Source of the DNA: Apostichopus japonicus
Lineage: Eukaryota; Echinodermata; Holothuroidea; Aspidochirotida; Stichopodidae
Reading direction: 5' to 3'
DNA: 64,000 bases
Assembly: GCF_037975245.1 (NCBI RefSeq)
Contig: NC_092581.1
Coordinates: forward strand, 6,353,501-6,417,500
The position numbers and the translations under genes are program-made. The notes beneath the pieces were generated by a model that saw only the letters and a list, made by a program, of their open reading frames with translations, was not told the DNA's origin and ran no database searches. Positions 12,959 to 27,951 of this stretch are shown piece after piece. How positions within the stretch are numbered: position 1 is the first letter of the stretch; each line of letters begins with the position of its first letter.

Positions 12959-13789
12959 CTATATAAATATATGTTTATATATATATTTATATAATTATAT
13001 AATTATTTATACGCACTAGGATACTTTGTGTGTTACTGTTTGAAGAATTGTTAACCACCTGACGTTCCCCATGACAACTATTTGTTACAACTGAAATTAC
13101 GCGTTGACAAATTTGTCATTTACATGCCTAGCATCGCTTTATGATCAATTTCGATTCGAAACAAAATGAAAATAACAACGTTGTGAAGTACAAAAAGTCA
13201 CAGAGATGATACGATTGATTTCAAATGCTCCAGTTAGGCATATTGAATGTTTAGAAATGTCTGAGACGTTTGGAATATTTAAATCCAATTTAAATCAATC
13301 TTCTAGCTTAAAACGATCAATACGAGGGTTTAAAGTAAAGAAATAAAAACCTGAAATATAGAACAGTACATAAAAGTTTTCATTATCTGCAAAATTGCCT
13401 CATTAAAACTTGGAGGCTTTCCGACATTTAAAGTAAATTCATATTATTTATTAGATCCTAACCCTATAAAGTAAAAGTTGTTAATGAAATTCTGATTTGT
13501 TTCGGCACATATATAAAGATCAATTTGAAACTGACATAAAACTATGATTATTAATAAAACTATTAAAAGTGAAGGTACTGATCACCACGTCCATAGACGG
13601 ATAAGTCATTAACAAGCTTTCTGTGGTAAGCGTTTTAGTGCAGTTCTTAAATAAATCAACAGATTTTTGATAAAATCTTTGTTAAGTCTTTCTATTTTCT
13701 GTTGATGTTTCTTAAATACAACACATATAATCATGATATTAAAAGCTATGAATTTTATATGATTCCAACATTTCATTTTTGTTTTTCAC

Positions 13790-13794
<5 letters not shown>

Positions 13795-13826
<32 letters not shown>
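13795..13826. repeat. (TA)n microsatellite
   Basis: About 15 TA units; it produces the spurious Ile-Tyr run in an overlapping ORF. Confidence 0.93.
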
Positions 13827-13828
<2 letters not shown>

Positions 13829-16800
13829 ATGAGTTCGTAACCGTTACAAAATCCACGAAATACCAGTCTGACTTTATGCACATCTCGTCAATTTTATTTG
13901 GCTTCATACTGACCTCAGTATTTCATATCACAACCACGGCAGATATATGGTCACTATTTGCCTTATTGATTCCATAAAGAAGTGTGAAAAGCCTTCAGAA
14001 ATGTCGATATTAGACCCGGTTTGGGAAATTCTGGGTTTTAAATTTTTAATGCATATATTTATTTCACTTAAGAAATTCTTTTAAGTTCGTAAGTTGATAT
14101 TTTTCTTATTTTGATTACTTAATGAGAATCTCACTTGATGTGATTCTCCACACAAAATACCACAGAAAAGCGAAGGCGTTCTTTGTAACTTTGTGAGATT
14201 TCCGCTTCCTTCGTGAATGTAAAGGTTTCATGTTCATCCGTGTGGGATCTTATATGGGATTATTGCTATCCAACTTCTTATCTATATACTGCCGCCACGA
14301 TCCACACGTGCTTGAATCGCGTGACATGTTAACGTATTGAATACTTATCATTAACATACAATCATATCATATCATAATCATATTACAATCAATGCGTTTG
14401 AACCACTAATCACAACAGTGTTTGTATAAGTGACCGTACTTGTACAAATCATACAAGTTATACTTTAAATGACGCTAAGAACAAAACTTCTAAACGTGCA
14501 GATTGTGACTATTGGATAATGCGGCTGTCTGTCTACCAAAATTCATTAGTTTTAATAGCATTATTTCTTAATTCGCTATAACCAAGTGTAAATTTGGCCC
14601 GTCCGAAGAATATAAGGTCATAGGCATACAGAAAATGGCATACTTATGGTACTATTACGAAATATATTTAGCTGTAGCAAGCAGTCACAGTATTAAATTG
14701 GTAGTATTATAGTAGATGTAGTCTTATAACGGCCTCGAAGCTGTTTGAGAGGACCCTTTGTCTTCCCGCTTGATCGCGTGCGTGAAATTGCGATGGAAAG
14801 ATATTTAGTGAGTCAACAGTGTAGGTGAGATGTAGAGAGGAACAGAGTAAAGGTGTTAAAGCCGGGATATTTATTCTTTGGATGGTGTTTGTATGTTTTA
14901 ATGTAGCCTACTTTAAACCCCTCAGTATGGTTACTCAGTAAATAGGTTTGTTATGGCCCCTACGCTATAAATTATGGATCTTACATACCATCACTATGAC
15001 CACGTTTGTATCGTATAATTATTATGATCATCAACATCATCATCATTCTAATATTAGAATACGTACCGTTTATTCATTGGAATAGGCCTAATACATGTGA
15101 TACTGTTTATTTTTGTATAAAATTTTATCTAAAATATATGTTAACATTCAAAAAACAATGTATGTTTGGTTACGGTTGTTGAATTGTTGAGATTTCTATG
15201 TTTGCTAATGACGTATTTTGTCCTTAAGTGTATAATTACGCTGTGTCAGGTGACCTTAAGTTGCCCATAAGTTATAATGATCTAACCTAATCTCATGTCA
15301 AAACAAAGTAAGACCATTACAACCCGTTACAAATCAATTCTTACATACGATCGTCGCGGAACACATGCGGGTACTTATTATCCGTATTTTCATATATACT
15401 TAATTCGGTAGTAACAAAAGGTGTCTTCAAAAAAAGCATGACTTTTTTGAAATTATTGCACTAAAAATTTTGAATCGCAAATAATATTGTCAAGATGTAA
15501 CAAGACGTCATTATAAATTAAAGGCTAGAGTGGAATTCCCCTGGAAAGCAAAAGTTCTGGATTCTACCAATTCAAAATTCTTTGCATACCGTTTGAACAA
15601 AGATCCATCCCTTTTTCCAAAATGTAGGTTAAATAATAAAACTGTTTACAATTATCACTATGATTGGTTATAAGTTAAAATAATAATCAATTTGATACCA
15701 GTTTACCTTTCCAGATGAATACACTATTAAAGTAAACTTTCATAGCATCTACCCTTGGTTGTTAAACTGCAGTTGTTCAAAGTAATATTATACCTTCCAC
15801 TTAAAATTGCTGCATGAACTCTGTGCATGGAATCATGAAAGCATAGGTTAAGTTTAGGCCATAAATCACGTGCCTATGACTAAAATTACCATGTCAGCTT
15901 TATTGCACTCCAAATTTCCCAAAATTTACGTCAAATAAAAATGAATCTACACTAGAAACTTGTTAAATTGAAATCGTCAAGATGTGCAATAATAATGCCA
16001 AATGTTTTGTCGAAAGTTTACATAGCTACACTCTTGTAGTGCACCGCCTTTGCTTATTGATCGAAATAAGTTGGGCCTCAGCTTTCAAAATTGTTGTGCA
16101 TTGATTATGACAACCTAGGATACTTAAGCCACGTGCCTCTCTCTGACATGAATGAAATTTGCAAGTCAATGTCGTCATTGGGTGAAGAAATAAATGGTTT
16201 GCCTTTGACATATTTCACTGTTATAATTGTTACAGAAACGAAACAGAAAGAAAGAACGCCTTCTGTTGCGGCCACTATTTTGTCTTTACTAATTCATGGA
16301 TGTTTTCTTTCTACGCATTGAAAGCAAATGTCTTACATCGGAAGTTTTGAACATCAGGAGTGAGTTAAAGTGAAAATTTGGAAGGTCTTGTATAACTTAA
16401 TGTCAGAAACCGAATACATGTCGAACTAATCATAAGGAAGCTTCTTAAAAGCAATGGCGGCTTAAATGCACGTCGATAATATTGGGATAGTCACCAGACT
16501 TCTTGGTAGAGGATTATATTACTTACATGTTGTAAATACAAGGACACGAGTCAAATACTGTGCTGCTTAACGCATATCTTTTGATTTCTAACCGGGAGGT
16601 CCCGGGGTGTTCGAACGAAACTCTTCCATGAAAAAGAACTCTTGTGATCAGTATAAGGTGCTCTAGATAGGGAATGAGACAAATGAGAAAAAAATGTTCT
16701 TAGTTTTGTTGTCATAAATCTTTTAACTTTACTTTACACTTGCCTATGCAGTACTCTACAATGTCAGAAAAGACATTATATTTTGAAATTAAGCTTTGGA

Positions 16801-19120
16801 TCTCAGAGTCCATGTTGTGGTCCAGAGGTGAAGTTTCCGGAAGCTGCAGCACTTACAAACATCTTTCCTCTCGTAGACTTGGAATAGCAAAATACATTTT
16901 AGAAGGAACAATTACACTGAAATTTCTTTATATTTTTCCTCATTTTTTCCAACTTCCTCTTTAAAACTGTATGGGTGCGGGAGGTATCGTTTACTAAACA
17001 ATACTATGTATCGTATCGTGTACGTGAGGTATACTCTCAATAATCTCCAACCCCGGCTCCTGTGTCACCCTTTGATATGCTCCTGCGGTGTTAACTATAA
17101 AGTCATGCCGTTCCCTTCATTGGAACAACATTTTAATCTTGTAACCGTGTTTAAAAATATAACTTAGATAGTTTGCTCTATTTCTGTGGATCATGTACTA
17201 CCGTATTTGTTATTAGATATAGCTATCGGCCCGCACCATCATATTGTAGCAATATGCAGAGTTAAGAACCAATTTCTGGTGTGACTGTACAGTGTTATCT
17301 TAGGTCTCCATTAAAGAGATACACTGACGGTCATAAAGTGTTAGAGATACGTATTACAAACATTCTGTATGCCATATAGTTAAAGAAAATAAGCGATTTA
17401 CGCCCATTGAGCCTACTTTACTCTGGGTTTTTAAACTTTATTTAATGACGATCAACTCAACAAGTCAGAGACACTCAATTTAAATGAGAAATGAATACAA
17501 AAGGTATGGTTGGAGACGACAGAAAAGAAGTAGTCTGAAATAAAGTAAACTTAACAATAGAAAAATAGAGATTGACAATAAAAAATAATATAACGTCATA
17601 TTTAAATGAAGAGTTCAGGCGTTTTCAAATTTGGGAACATCTCAAATCCGTTATTAATGCATAAAAAAGAGAGACATTGAATGTATGCACACTGTAACCA
17701 TTTTATAACTTTCAAATTATATACTTGATTCTCTAAAACTCCTTCTCGCTATTGTTTGAATACGACATTTTGTTTTGTCTCCATAGAGTAAGCTTACGTT
17801 ATCGCAGTCTTCACTATGAGCATAAACAGCAGTGTTTGAGTGTGGGGATAAACATCATACAGTTGAGGTGTATCCATTATGGGATTTACAAACCATTAAT
17901 AACCTTTCCTACTGTTAGCGTTCCTCAAATGTTTTTTTGTTCTCCTCGTCTTTCGCATAAAGGAGCAGATTTTTCATTACGTGATTGTTGTAATATAATC
18001 CTAGCAGCATCCTCTTCTGAAGCTTTCAATCCAGTTAATGCTTTTTTTGGATCACCGAGATTTCCATACAGCAGATTTCAAATAATACAGAAACGTTTTA
18101 ATGTAACCATTAAAATATAATGCTCTGGAGGGTGGGGGCACATGAACGGTTTGATGCTCCTCCTAGCTTCATTACAGGAAGTACTAAGATGTCACCGCAA
18201 CCCATCGCAACCCCCCCCCCCCCCCTCTCTCTCTCTTCTTTGCGTTGACTAAGTATCCAAGTATACGATATAATCAATGATGGAAATGTTCATATAATTT
18301 GAACAGTGAAACAAATCATATAAATAACGTATGGCTAATATTCTGTAGAATAACACACGACAGTCCTGAGGTTTTCATGACTGTAACTCTTCCACAATTA
18401 CACAATAGTTTTTCCACAATCAGATAACCTTGGATTTAAATGGACAAGCTTCAATAAACACTCGTGTTATTCAATACTGCATAGCGTGCAATGGTATCCG
18501 ATTATTACATACGGTATTTGTACATTTCTTGAGATAATACCTTCTTCAATTTTTCGATGTAACTGATTTCTCCGACATTCCCCTTGAGAATTATTATAGT
18601 CTCTGTTATATGATATTTGAACGCTAAAACAGTATAAGTCTTTATACCTTGAATTTATCTCACAATTAAATTAATAATACTCCAATGGTGGAAGCACAAC
18701 TTTTGTTAAAGGGCGCTAATGTACATTTAGTTTATTTACGCATTCCCATAGTGCCTTCACAGCCTTGACACTTCTATAATTTTCATTTTGTCATCAAACT
18801 CTATAAGTTTCATTTTGTCATCAAATTCTTGTTTAACGATTGTTCAGTCATGCATCACTGAGCACAAGGCAAGGCTAAGCACGGTTTTCGATGCTTCCTT
18901 CTTTATCTCTTATACTTGCCTTTTCCGTCGCCAAGATTTCCAGTTCATCTGCCGGCGTAACAATAACGCTTTAAGCATTAATGTTAAATTAACTCAAGCA
19001 TAAAAACGATTTATTGTGGGTTCGGCGATGATCGCGGCCTGTAAGAGTGTTTTGTCCGTCAACCGATTGCAGCCTTTTTCTCTATTTTGATTGTGATTTC
19101 TCTGTATGACGTAAACCCAG

Positions 19121-19227
19121 AACCTTCAAAGTTCGACGCATATACCATGGATGTTAAATACTACGTCATGCCCGAGAAATATCCCATGAAGCAGTTAATT
19201 ATACCCACGAGAGTGCAGCGGGAAAAG
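19121..19227 (+). CDS. Candidate coding exon, unknown gene
   Basis: The exon lies between an acceptor-like tgacgtaaacccag (ending 19120) and a donor AAG|GTTTGT (19228). The frame has protein-like composition and GC-ending codons in AT-rich surroundings. It includes MDVKYYVMPEKYPMKQL beginning at an ATG (19147) in the context accATGG, a near-ideal translation start. It could be a first coding exon (27 codons) or an internal exon (35 codons plus two bases). The frame also stays open upstream to about 19044 with a hydrophobic stretch. I do not recognise the product. The 25-26 bp minisatellite starts about 20 bp downstream, inside the presumed intron. Confidence 0.4.
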
Positions 19228-19244
19228 GTTTGTTGACGTCCCGC

Positions 19245-19945
19245 GCAATTGATCTGGTACTAAGTAAGGAGCAATTGATTTGGTACTAAGTGAGATGCAA
19301 TTGATGTGGTACTAAGTGAGGTAAATTGATGTGATACTAAGAGAGGTGCAACTGATGTGGTACTAAGTAAGGTGCAACTGATGTGGTACTTAGTGAGGTG
19401 CAATTGATGTGGTACTAAGTAAGGTGCAATTGATGTGGTACTAAATGAGGTAAATTGATGTGATACTAAGAGAGGTGCAATTGATGTGGTACTAAGTGAG
19501 GTAAAATTGATGTGGTACTAAGTGAGGTAAATTGATGTGGTACTAAGAGAGGTGCAATTGATGTGGTACTAAGTGAGGTAAAATTGATGTGGTACTAAGT
19601 GAGGTAAAATTGATGTGGTACTAAGTGAGGTAAATTGATGTGGTACTAAGAGAGGTGCAATTTATGTGGTACTAAGTGAGGTAAAATTGATGTGGTACTG
19701 AGTGAGGAAAAATGATGTAGTATTAAGTGAGGTAAATTGATGTGGTACTTAGTGAGGTGCAATTGATGTGGTACTAAATGAGATGCAATTGATGTGATAC
19801 TAATTGAGGTGCAATTGACGTGGTACTAAGTGAGGTCAAATTGATGTGTTACTTAGTGAGGTAACTTGACATGGTACTAAGTGAGGTAAATTAACGTGGT
19901 ATTGAGGTGCAATTGATGTGTAACTAAGTGAGCTGCAGTTGATGT
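19245..19945. repeat. 25-26 bp minisatellite, ~27 copies
   Basis: Units read gtgcaattgatgtggtacta agtgag, with a shorter form gtaaattgatgtgg. Copies differ by 1-3 bases. The array lies just after the exon-like segment at 19121-19227. Confidence 0.95.
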
Positions 19946-22900
19946 GGTGCTATGTGAGGAACCACTAGGATATCAGAAAGTGAGATGGGAAAGGTATAGC
20001 AATTGTATATATGAACACTACGGTGTTTCTTACCATAACCGTCGTGAACGACTCTTGGAATTGAAAATTTGAAAGAGGTCGAAAACTTACCGAAAAAGAT
20101 AATAAATGTTTTGTTGGGTCGCATCGCCATTTGTTTCCAACTGTCCAAAAAACTGTGAAAAAAATCCTATAGAACTAAAATATTTATCATTGTCTAAATG
20201 TCAAACATGTTGTACAATCTGTAAAGAAATATCTTAACATTGCTATATTCCGAGTGAATTTGTTAAGTTTTCATATATATTCTTTTCTGCATTAAATATG
20301 TTATTAGCATAACTGGTAGAATTTAGATGTATAACAATGTACTCTTGAAATTCAAGAATAAATGATTACATTAAATAACACACGCACTCGTGGACACATT
20401 TTGACGTAATTAAAATAATGGAAATGATAGCACCATTTTGTATACAAGCCCCTTTACCGAAAAATAATTTTTTTTCAAAGTGGAGGGAAGACTCCTCTGC
20501 GGAGGGAGGTCAGAAAATTCTGCCCCACCTCCCTCATTAATCGAATTTAAAGTCATATCAATACAAGCATTAATGAACCTTAAATTCATTGACTCTTAAT
20601 ACTGGGACAATAATTTGACTTTGCCCTCTCACAACACGATGGATGCCGGCTTCGCACCTGTCCCCCTCTCTCACTTTTTGAAAGCTTACTGCCTATACCC
20701 CACTGTCGTTGGTGCTTTAGCGTACGATTGACTAAACAGGGGGGAATTTCGCAAGCCCCACCCCCGTTCATCCCTGGTAGATCAGCCACGTATGTGGTAA
20801 TGTAGTCATTTATAGGTGGTATGAGAACCTTCTCCTTCTGTGCATTTACATTGCACTCCTGTGAGTAAACCCATAAATTCACGTCATTATGTAGGCTACA
20901 TTTACTACAGGAAATATGGTTTGATAACCACGCTACAAGAAGCATATAACGATGTTAGAATGAAGCAAGAATATTCTGTATTTCATTCACAATACTGCGT
21001 TAGTGAAATATGAAAAGAAGTTCTGGGCGAGACATTTTGATGTACACTGCATTGTTAATTTTATAGAAAGCAATAATTCCAAAGTGGGTGGATATTTTAA
21101 GTTTTCTGAAGTAAACTGAACTTTTTCTGAAGTAAACTGAATGACACCGATGTTGTTCGTGTCATTCGAGATCTATCAATTTATGCAGAGAACTACACCC
21201 TCTGCTTGAGAATTGAACCCAACAGAACAGGGGGCTTAAAATAGTATGACATTGAATTGTAACTATCTGGCTATATGCTTCCTCATTATACAAATAACTA
21301 ACGCCCACATCGAAGCCATATTGGTAACACTACTGTTTGCATAATTCACATTTAAAAATGAATAGATTCCAATCTTCTATGGGGTGAAAACGGCAACAAA
21401 ACAAGAAATACATTCTGATATAAACCTGTAGACAACTTTGCATTAATGGTTAGCATTTTAAGCATTTGAATAAATCTATGTATATACTGAGAGATAACCA
21501 ACACGGTAAATGTACATGACTAATGATACTGGACATAACCTTCAATAAACATGGAATTGTACATATAATGCTCGTGCTGTCAACTCATGCTCATGTTTCT
21601 TTTCGTTTTGCTTCAAAAACTAAGACTGCTAACTGTCTGTTGCAGTACACAGAAAATCAGGCATGAGAAATGACGTAAAATTCATCGAAAAGTCGTCAGG
21701 GCGACTAAGCTCATGAATTATTAGCCCTAATAGAGACAAGCTGTTTCCGTCTGAAAGCCTGCTATTAATCTTGACAGTGTTAATGAACGCTTAATTCACA
21801 ACATAACGACGGCCGATTACATAAGTAACTTACTGCGACATTTATTTTGCAAAAGAAAACAAAATAATGTAAGTCATTTTAGATTTAAAGGAACATGACG
21901 CTTATAGTTTCATGATATATACTTAATTCTTCGTGAAGTTTGAATTATTAATATATATACCAGGTATAATACGCTTCATCACCAAATATGTTTTCTTTCT
22001 TGTCGACTTCTGTTTGTGCTTCAACAACTTTTCAAAGTAAACTGGTCCCATCATCCCGTTACTGGGATACTATACATTAACGGCATGTGTTATCCAGTCA
22101 GACACTTGTTTTTTAATCAGAAAATTATTGAGATTACTAGAGATTCATTTCACCCACGTCGGTAACCATGGCAGTGAGGCCAATACAGAGGTATCAACAA
22201 AGTAAAAACAAGCCTACACTGCAGGTGTTGGTCGTCCGGTTCTTTTGTCGAAGATGGCAACTTTAGTCCATAATGTGACGTGTGTAGTGACTGGCTCTAC
22301 ATCCACGGATGTTGTTTTAGCTATTATACTTTCTTGCTATCAATGAATGATGTAGTGCTTGTTTCTCACAGTGCGTTTTTCACGCTCATGTTGAAATGTT
22401 TACCGGTGTACCGTGAAAAATTAAAACAACGCTTGAAGGCTTCCTTTAAATGTTTTCAAAGGCCGTCATTCATAGAAGAAGCTTTAGGCTATATGAGGTT
22501 TATATGTAGAGCCGTGCGATAGTTCAGCTTATAGTTCCACTTTTAACATTTATTTAGCTAAAACTAACATAAAGATATTTCAGAGGGCCTGTGAAATTAA
22601 TAAGCACCACTGGAGGGGGGGGGGGTAATGGTGTAACGCACACTTGCAAATTATGTATTTAAAAGGCCATTGGAGTTAGGACATATGTCGTCATACAGAG
22701 CGGGAGTCTACCGTACACGTACTTGTTGATTCACCGGACAGAGCTGCGGGAATCTACTGTACAGGTAGATCTACCGGACGGAATGGAGTAAAGCTACTTG
22801 GCGATGTATGAAACCCGAAAATATTATGCTTACCAACATTTATCATTAAAAACTAAAATATTACCTATTTATGTTGTGCAACAATCATCATTTAGAACTG

Positions 22901-25900
22901 CTGCGACAGGAGACCGATTGTTAGTCCTATTTATAATTTTTGGATGAGTGGGGATCCAATTCGTTTTGAACCCGTGACCCCTTCCCCTCTCCAACAAGCA
23001 CATATATAGACATGCATACATATATATTTTCGTTACGCTCAATGGCCGGAAGATTGTTTTCACTCCAATCTAAGTTCCCAGCAGGGCAATAGGATGATTT
23101 TTTAATGATCTTGAAAATAGAGCGACGGACCATTCGTGAACGGATGTAAGGCAATCACCGTCCCATTTACATCTAAGCTTTGCTGAACGATTAAAAGCCT
23201 AGCATGGTCGTCTGATGCCCACGATGCCTATATTAATATAAACACTTACTGAGTCTTTATATGAAACTAAACAGTCATTGCCTTTGCTACTACAACCAAA
23301 CACTGTAAATTAATCGGATAAAAAAACGCGTATATTGATCTGTTTCTTAAGAAATTTAAGCAAAATGTAATAAAAACATACCACTTTAGTTATTACTGTG
23401 TTCGATGTGATATGAATATGAGGTATCTAAGACAAGCAGTCATCAAGTGCAGCTATATACAGCAATCGCAATGTTAATAGCGTTCCTGCATACAAATGTA
23501 GACAATATTGTATTTGTATTTGTCCGATTTTTTTTTCAATAAAGAAAAAATCGACGTTTAAATCGCTTGTGGGTATCAGAATCTAAATAATATCATTCAC
23601 TTAAAATAGCCAAAAGGTGTCTTTAAGTATCGAACCATTATTCAGTACGGATCCATGATTTTGTAAAGGTCCTGGCCCTGGGATCGTTGAACCGCCCGTA
23701 ATAGGGGAGTCCCCCCCCCCCCCTTTCCTCCCATTGAAGACGTGAAATCGTGCATTCTGCGGCATACATAAATTATTAATTAGGTTTATAGTTAGGTTTA
23801 CACGCAAGGTTGCATGTGGTAATAACTATACTGTTTGGTATAGGGTTCCAACACACCTCTTATCCGTGCCTGTTGGTAATGCTTCCAATGTTAGTTGAAT
23901 CACGAGTACATTGGTTGTTCACATACACACAGGATGGTTCTCGATACTTCACACTACATAATATATATGAACTAATGTATTACTCACAGACTACATTAAC
24001 CTATAATAAGACGTAAACTACAGCAGAGATGTGGGTATTGATATCTTGTTTAAGATTCACGTTTGCGTTAGCCTCGACGGAATGGAAATTAAGACTTGAA
24101 GGTATTTCGTCGATTAAAAATAAAGCAACTATTGATATGAGCTTAAAAATTCCATTTAGAGTTTGATTTGCTATGCAAAATGGGACAATAAATTATTCAC
24201 TATAACTTTTTTTTTGCCGAAAGGTGAAAACAGACTCTGCGTAAAATGTAATTATGAGATAGAGCATCCAAGGTAAGATGTGTTTAGTTGTAAATCTTCT
24301 TTAGTTTTATTGTTTTCTTTGGAATAAAAATCAGAGGAAAGAACTGAGAAGAAATTGAAATTTGACGCAATCATTGGCAATGAAATATCATTAAGAATAA
24401 TCAAACGGATTGAGAAACATCGTGGAGAACTTAGACAGCGGCAATAAGTAAAACGACAATTCTCATCAGAAACGCCTCATTAATTACATTTAACATGAAT
24501 CAGGTATCTGCTCAAGATATATTATGCATTATTTACAAATATAAGTTATAGTCCAGACGGAAATATTAACTTACAACTAATTCATAATTCATAATAGAAA
24601 GCATTGCATTACAAATGCTACAAGGAATAGTGGCTTTCTTTTGCCTTGGTTTGATTACTTTATATTTTGCTTGTTTCCGATTTCCATTCTTTTTGTTTAC
24701 TTTTTTCTTTTTTTTATGTTTATGTGTTCGATTTTGCTTCTTTATTTTACTTTTTATATCATGTTTGACACTATAGTTTTAATCCGACCCTAATTTTCCC
24801 CAAACAAGTTACAATACAAAAGTTTAACCAATTTAATATCCAAAATTTGATAAATTGGTTAAATTTGTATCCATTTTCATTATTATTTCAGCCATACCCA
24901 AATTTGGTTGGGTACATAAGTACCCAGTGTTGGGTCACATATTTTCCCAACTTTTTTCAGAGTGTTGCAATAGGTTCGCCCCTGTGAAAGGATTTCTTAC
25001 CCGTTCGGTTTCTATCGTTACTAGATTGCTTGCATCACCATGTTTTTGATGTTTAAAGTCAGTCGTTCACTGCCCGACTGAAGAAGACTAAAACTTCGAC
25101 CACTGTCCGTAGTTTACGCCAGTGGTCAAGCCACATAGTTGTGCACTTTATCTACCTCGCACCATTTTACCTCCATACTCGCACTGAACAATTGATATGT
25201 GCTCTCAACGTTACTGTAGTTGTTTTTTTTCTGGTATAGACTGCTGCACATTTTCGTCACATGCGAAATTGCTTCTCATTGATTGGTTTATACATTCGTT
25301 GAAACTCTACAGTGGTGAATCGCCGGGCAGTGTGCTACAGTATGGCGAGCCTTTTTGTTTCTTAACATAATATCATTAAAAAATGTATGATATCATTAAT
25401 TGAGTTATTAATATCGTGCAAAGGAATTTCAGATATCATTAAATGTATTGATAATATTTTTAAATTAACCACACTTAGTGATATCAACAATTATACGTTC
25501 TTGATATCTTGGAATGAATTATTGATATTAAAATCACCACATCTGACGCATATATCACGAAATCCGCGATATTAATGACAACTTTAATTTCCATTAGTAG
25601 TATTCAAACAGTGAAACCAACAAATGAAAACCTGATATTAATAATCAATTTTAATACACTAAACAAATATATCTTCAATTAACTAAATACATGAATTAAA
25701 GATATCATTAAATGATTTATGATATATTTAAATGATTATTATATATTACCAAATATTGAATAAAATGTAACAAGACAAGCCATGCAGTCGGCTTTGGTTG
25801 TACTGGTAATAACCAGATATATGGCACTTTATAATAAATAATATGCTGCTTCAATTTAACAAGACAAGCGCTCTCATATGTATCAAAGATCTAGAGTTAA

Positions 25901-26543
25901 ATAACCTTAGCCAGCAATAAATGTGAATAAAAATCATAATCTTTATTTGGTGACGTCACCATGCTTTCATAACCTTAAGTCATCAAGATCGCCTTAGATT
26001 AGGAACAGGAAATAACCTCCCGTTACAAAAACCTAGTAGCGGTGTGATTACGGTTTAAAAGACAACTTTCCATAATTGATGGCTCTAAGGACAGTTACAG
26101 ATTCCACGGTAAGATACTCAACGCATCTAACTGGATGATATATAGCCCTCCGGCTACCAAGGATCTACTCTAATGTATATTAAAGGAACTCTGACGATCT
26201 TATGTTGTCAGTTAACCCAAAACAGTTTGAAATCTGCTCGTTATTGATCTACTTATGAGTAGGACGAAAAATAACTTTCAATAAAGTGGATGGAAGTTAT
26301 TTTTGTGTGCGAGGTTAACTGATACCGCTAAACTAGGTAAACCAATTATGTATACTTGTTTGTCATAAGCTGTTGTTCGTGCATGTAGTCTATTGTTTCC
26401 ATTTATTAACGCTGTTTAACCATAAAACCAATACATATGTATATACTTAAATATATAGCATTGTGAGGAATTTCGGTTTTAATTTAAATTTGTATTTGAA
26501 CTTTTGCCATTTGTCTCAATTCGGCATTGCTGCTAGCTTTAAG

Positions 26544-26546
<3 letters not shown>
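19946..26546. other. Long non-coding stretch
   Basis: No supported gene. It holds poly-G near 22614-22626, poly-C near 23709-23723, and an AT-rich zone with scattered 'gatatcattaa' motifs at about 25370-25740. The 119-codon minus-strand ORF at 20586-20945 is unrecognised. Confidence 0.5.

Positions 26547-26624
<78 letters not shown>
26547..26624. repeat. (TA)n microsatellite with a TTTA interruption
   Basis: About 38 TA units interrupted once near 26581-26586. Confidence 0.95.
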
Positions 26625-26626
<2 letters not shown>

Positions 26627-27951
26627 TGGAGAATGCGATTCATTGGTACAATAAACGTAATACCCAAGCTTGGCTGACCACAGTGACGTCCATAATACAT
26701 GAGCTATGTGATTGGCTCTACACAAGTCAGATATTCCATCTTCATGTAGATTCTTTTCTCGATAACTTAGGTGTCCTACATTGTAAAATATCAAATAGGT
26801 TACAGTTTTTTGACAGGCCTGATTTATTATTTGAACTTCTCCCAAATATAAATATCAAGGGAAATGATGCCCTTAACTTCCTCAGACGACTAAAGTAGAC
26901 GCAAGGTCCATATCAGACTTGACACGACCTGCCTTTCCAAATCTTAAATTTTTATTAAATATATACTATTTATACCATACCTCCAATTAACCCACTGTAG
27001 AGAAACATATGCTTTACATAAGGGAATTCATAGCCTGTTTGATATTTCAAATATTCCCTCTAACGTGAATAAATTCTCATAGGGTAACAGATTTACACTG
27101 ATAATACATTTCTCTTATTTCAAACTGTTCTGAAAATAAGTTTTCTATCCTAAGGTCAAATCTATGCGGGGATAAGCGTCAAAACCAAAGAGAAACACCT
27201 ACAGCGAAACAAAATGCAGATATAGTTGTCTCTCTCCTTCAACAAAATGTCTTTCTCAAGACGAGTGGACGGTTATAGGATAGTATGAGATTACATATTT
27301 CTTTTCGTTTTCATCTTTGTTTTCCAAGCGCTCTGATTTTTTAAGACGTTTGAAAAGTCTTGGGTAACATTTTCCTGCCGGTCAAACTGACTGATGTCAG
27401 CAAACGATTTCTATTTGTCATTTTCTCAGATTGTTATCCAGCATTTCAATTTTCTTTTCTCCCTTATTTTGGGCGATTTTTAAAGTTTTTTTTATTTAGA
27501 TGGAATTCAAAACTATAAAGCAATCATTTCTGCTACGAAACGTGCAAAAATTGGCCAAGTGACCAGCAGTGATGCAACAGTTTGAAAATTCAAAGCGATT
27601 TCAGACTGCGTCATCTTCTGCGATTCACCGTTCATATCAAGGACAATATTACATATTCATAAATGGAAACCTTATTTTAGAGTTCATCAAAATACAACCA
27701 TTTAAATTCAGTTTAGTTCAATAATTTCAAAATGCCCATTTTTAAAATATGGACCATATATACTTTCAGTCAAACATTTTTCATGACGCCAACATCGTAT
27801 GTACTTGCATCCAGTATTTTGTTAAGGGCTTGGACAATGCAGAAATCACGAACCTTATACATGCATGTTATCCAGTCGAGGAGGGGGGGTGGAAAAGGGA
27901 GAGGTTATCATTTTCGACTGATAGCACTAGCCTAACGTGTGCGGCCTCATT
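26625..27951. other. Non-coding stretch with an unrecognised ORF
   Basis: The plus-strand ORF at 26623-26898 (91 codons) begins directly at a TA microsatellite and matches nothing I know. No other gene seen. Confidence 0.4.

Larger units (their letters stand above)
11110..19120. other. Long non-coding stretch
   Basis: AT-rich with two TA runs (listed), a C-run near 18210-18226 and a short duplication of ttcattttgtcatcaaa (about 18781-18828). The ORFs at 11802-12128 (minus) and 17752-18120 (plus) lack recognisable motifs or splice support. Confidence 0.5.

Noticed and set aside
16585-16620. tRNA-like 'aggtcccggggtgttcgaac' resembling a B box
   Set aside because: No matching A box, no acceptor stem and an extra base in the loop. 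At most a decayed tRNA-derived SINE fragment.
17752-18120. 122-codon plus-strand ORF
   Set aside because: AT-rich codons, no motif, no splice-site support.
20586-20945. 119-codon minus-strand ORF
   Set aside because: No recognisable domain, and its G/C-rich part resembles repeat-derived sequence.
22168-22224. Short frame with accATGG start and CAG|GTGTTG donor-like end
   Set aside because: Only 19 codons and a weak donor. Such combinations are expected by chance in a window this size.
25053-25170. 'gactgaagaagactaaaact' motif resembling a retroelement 3' end
   Set aside because: The match is short and no RT or other element part lies nearby.
26623-26898. 91-codon ORF with moderately protein-like composition
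   Set aside because: It starts at the edge of a TA microsatellite, shows no motif or splice support, and a similar-length ORF exists on the other strand.
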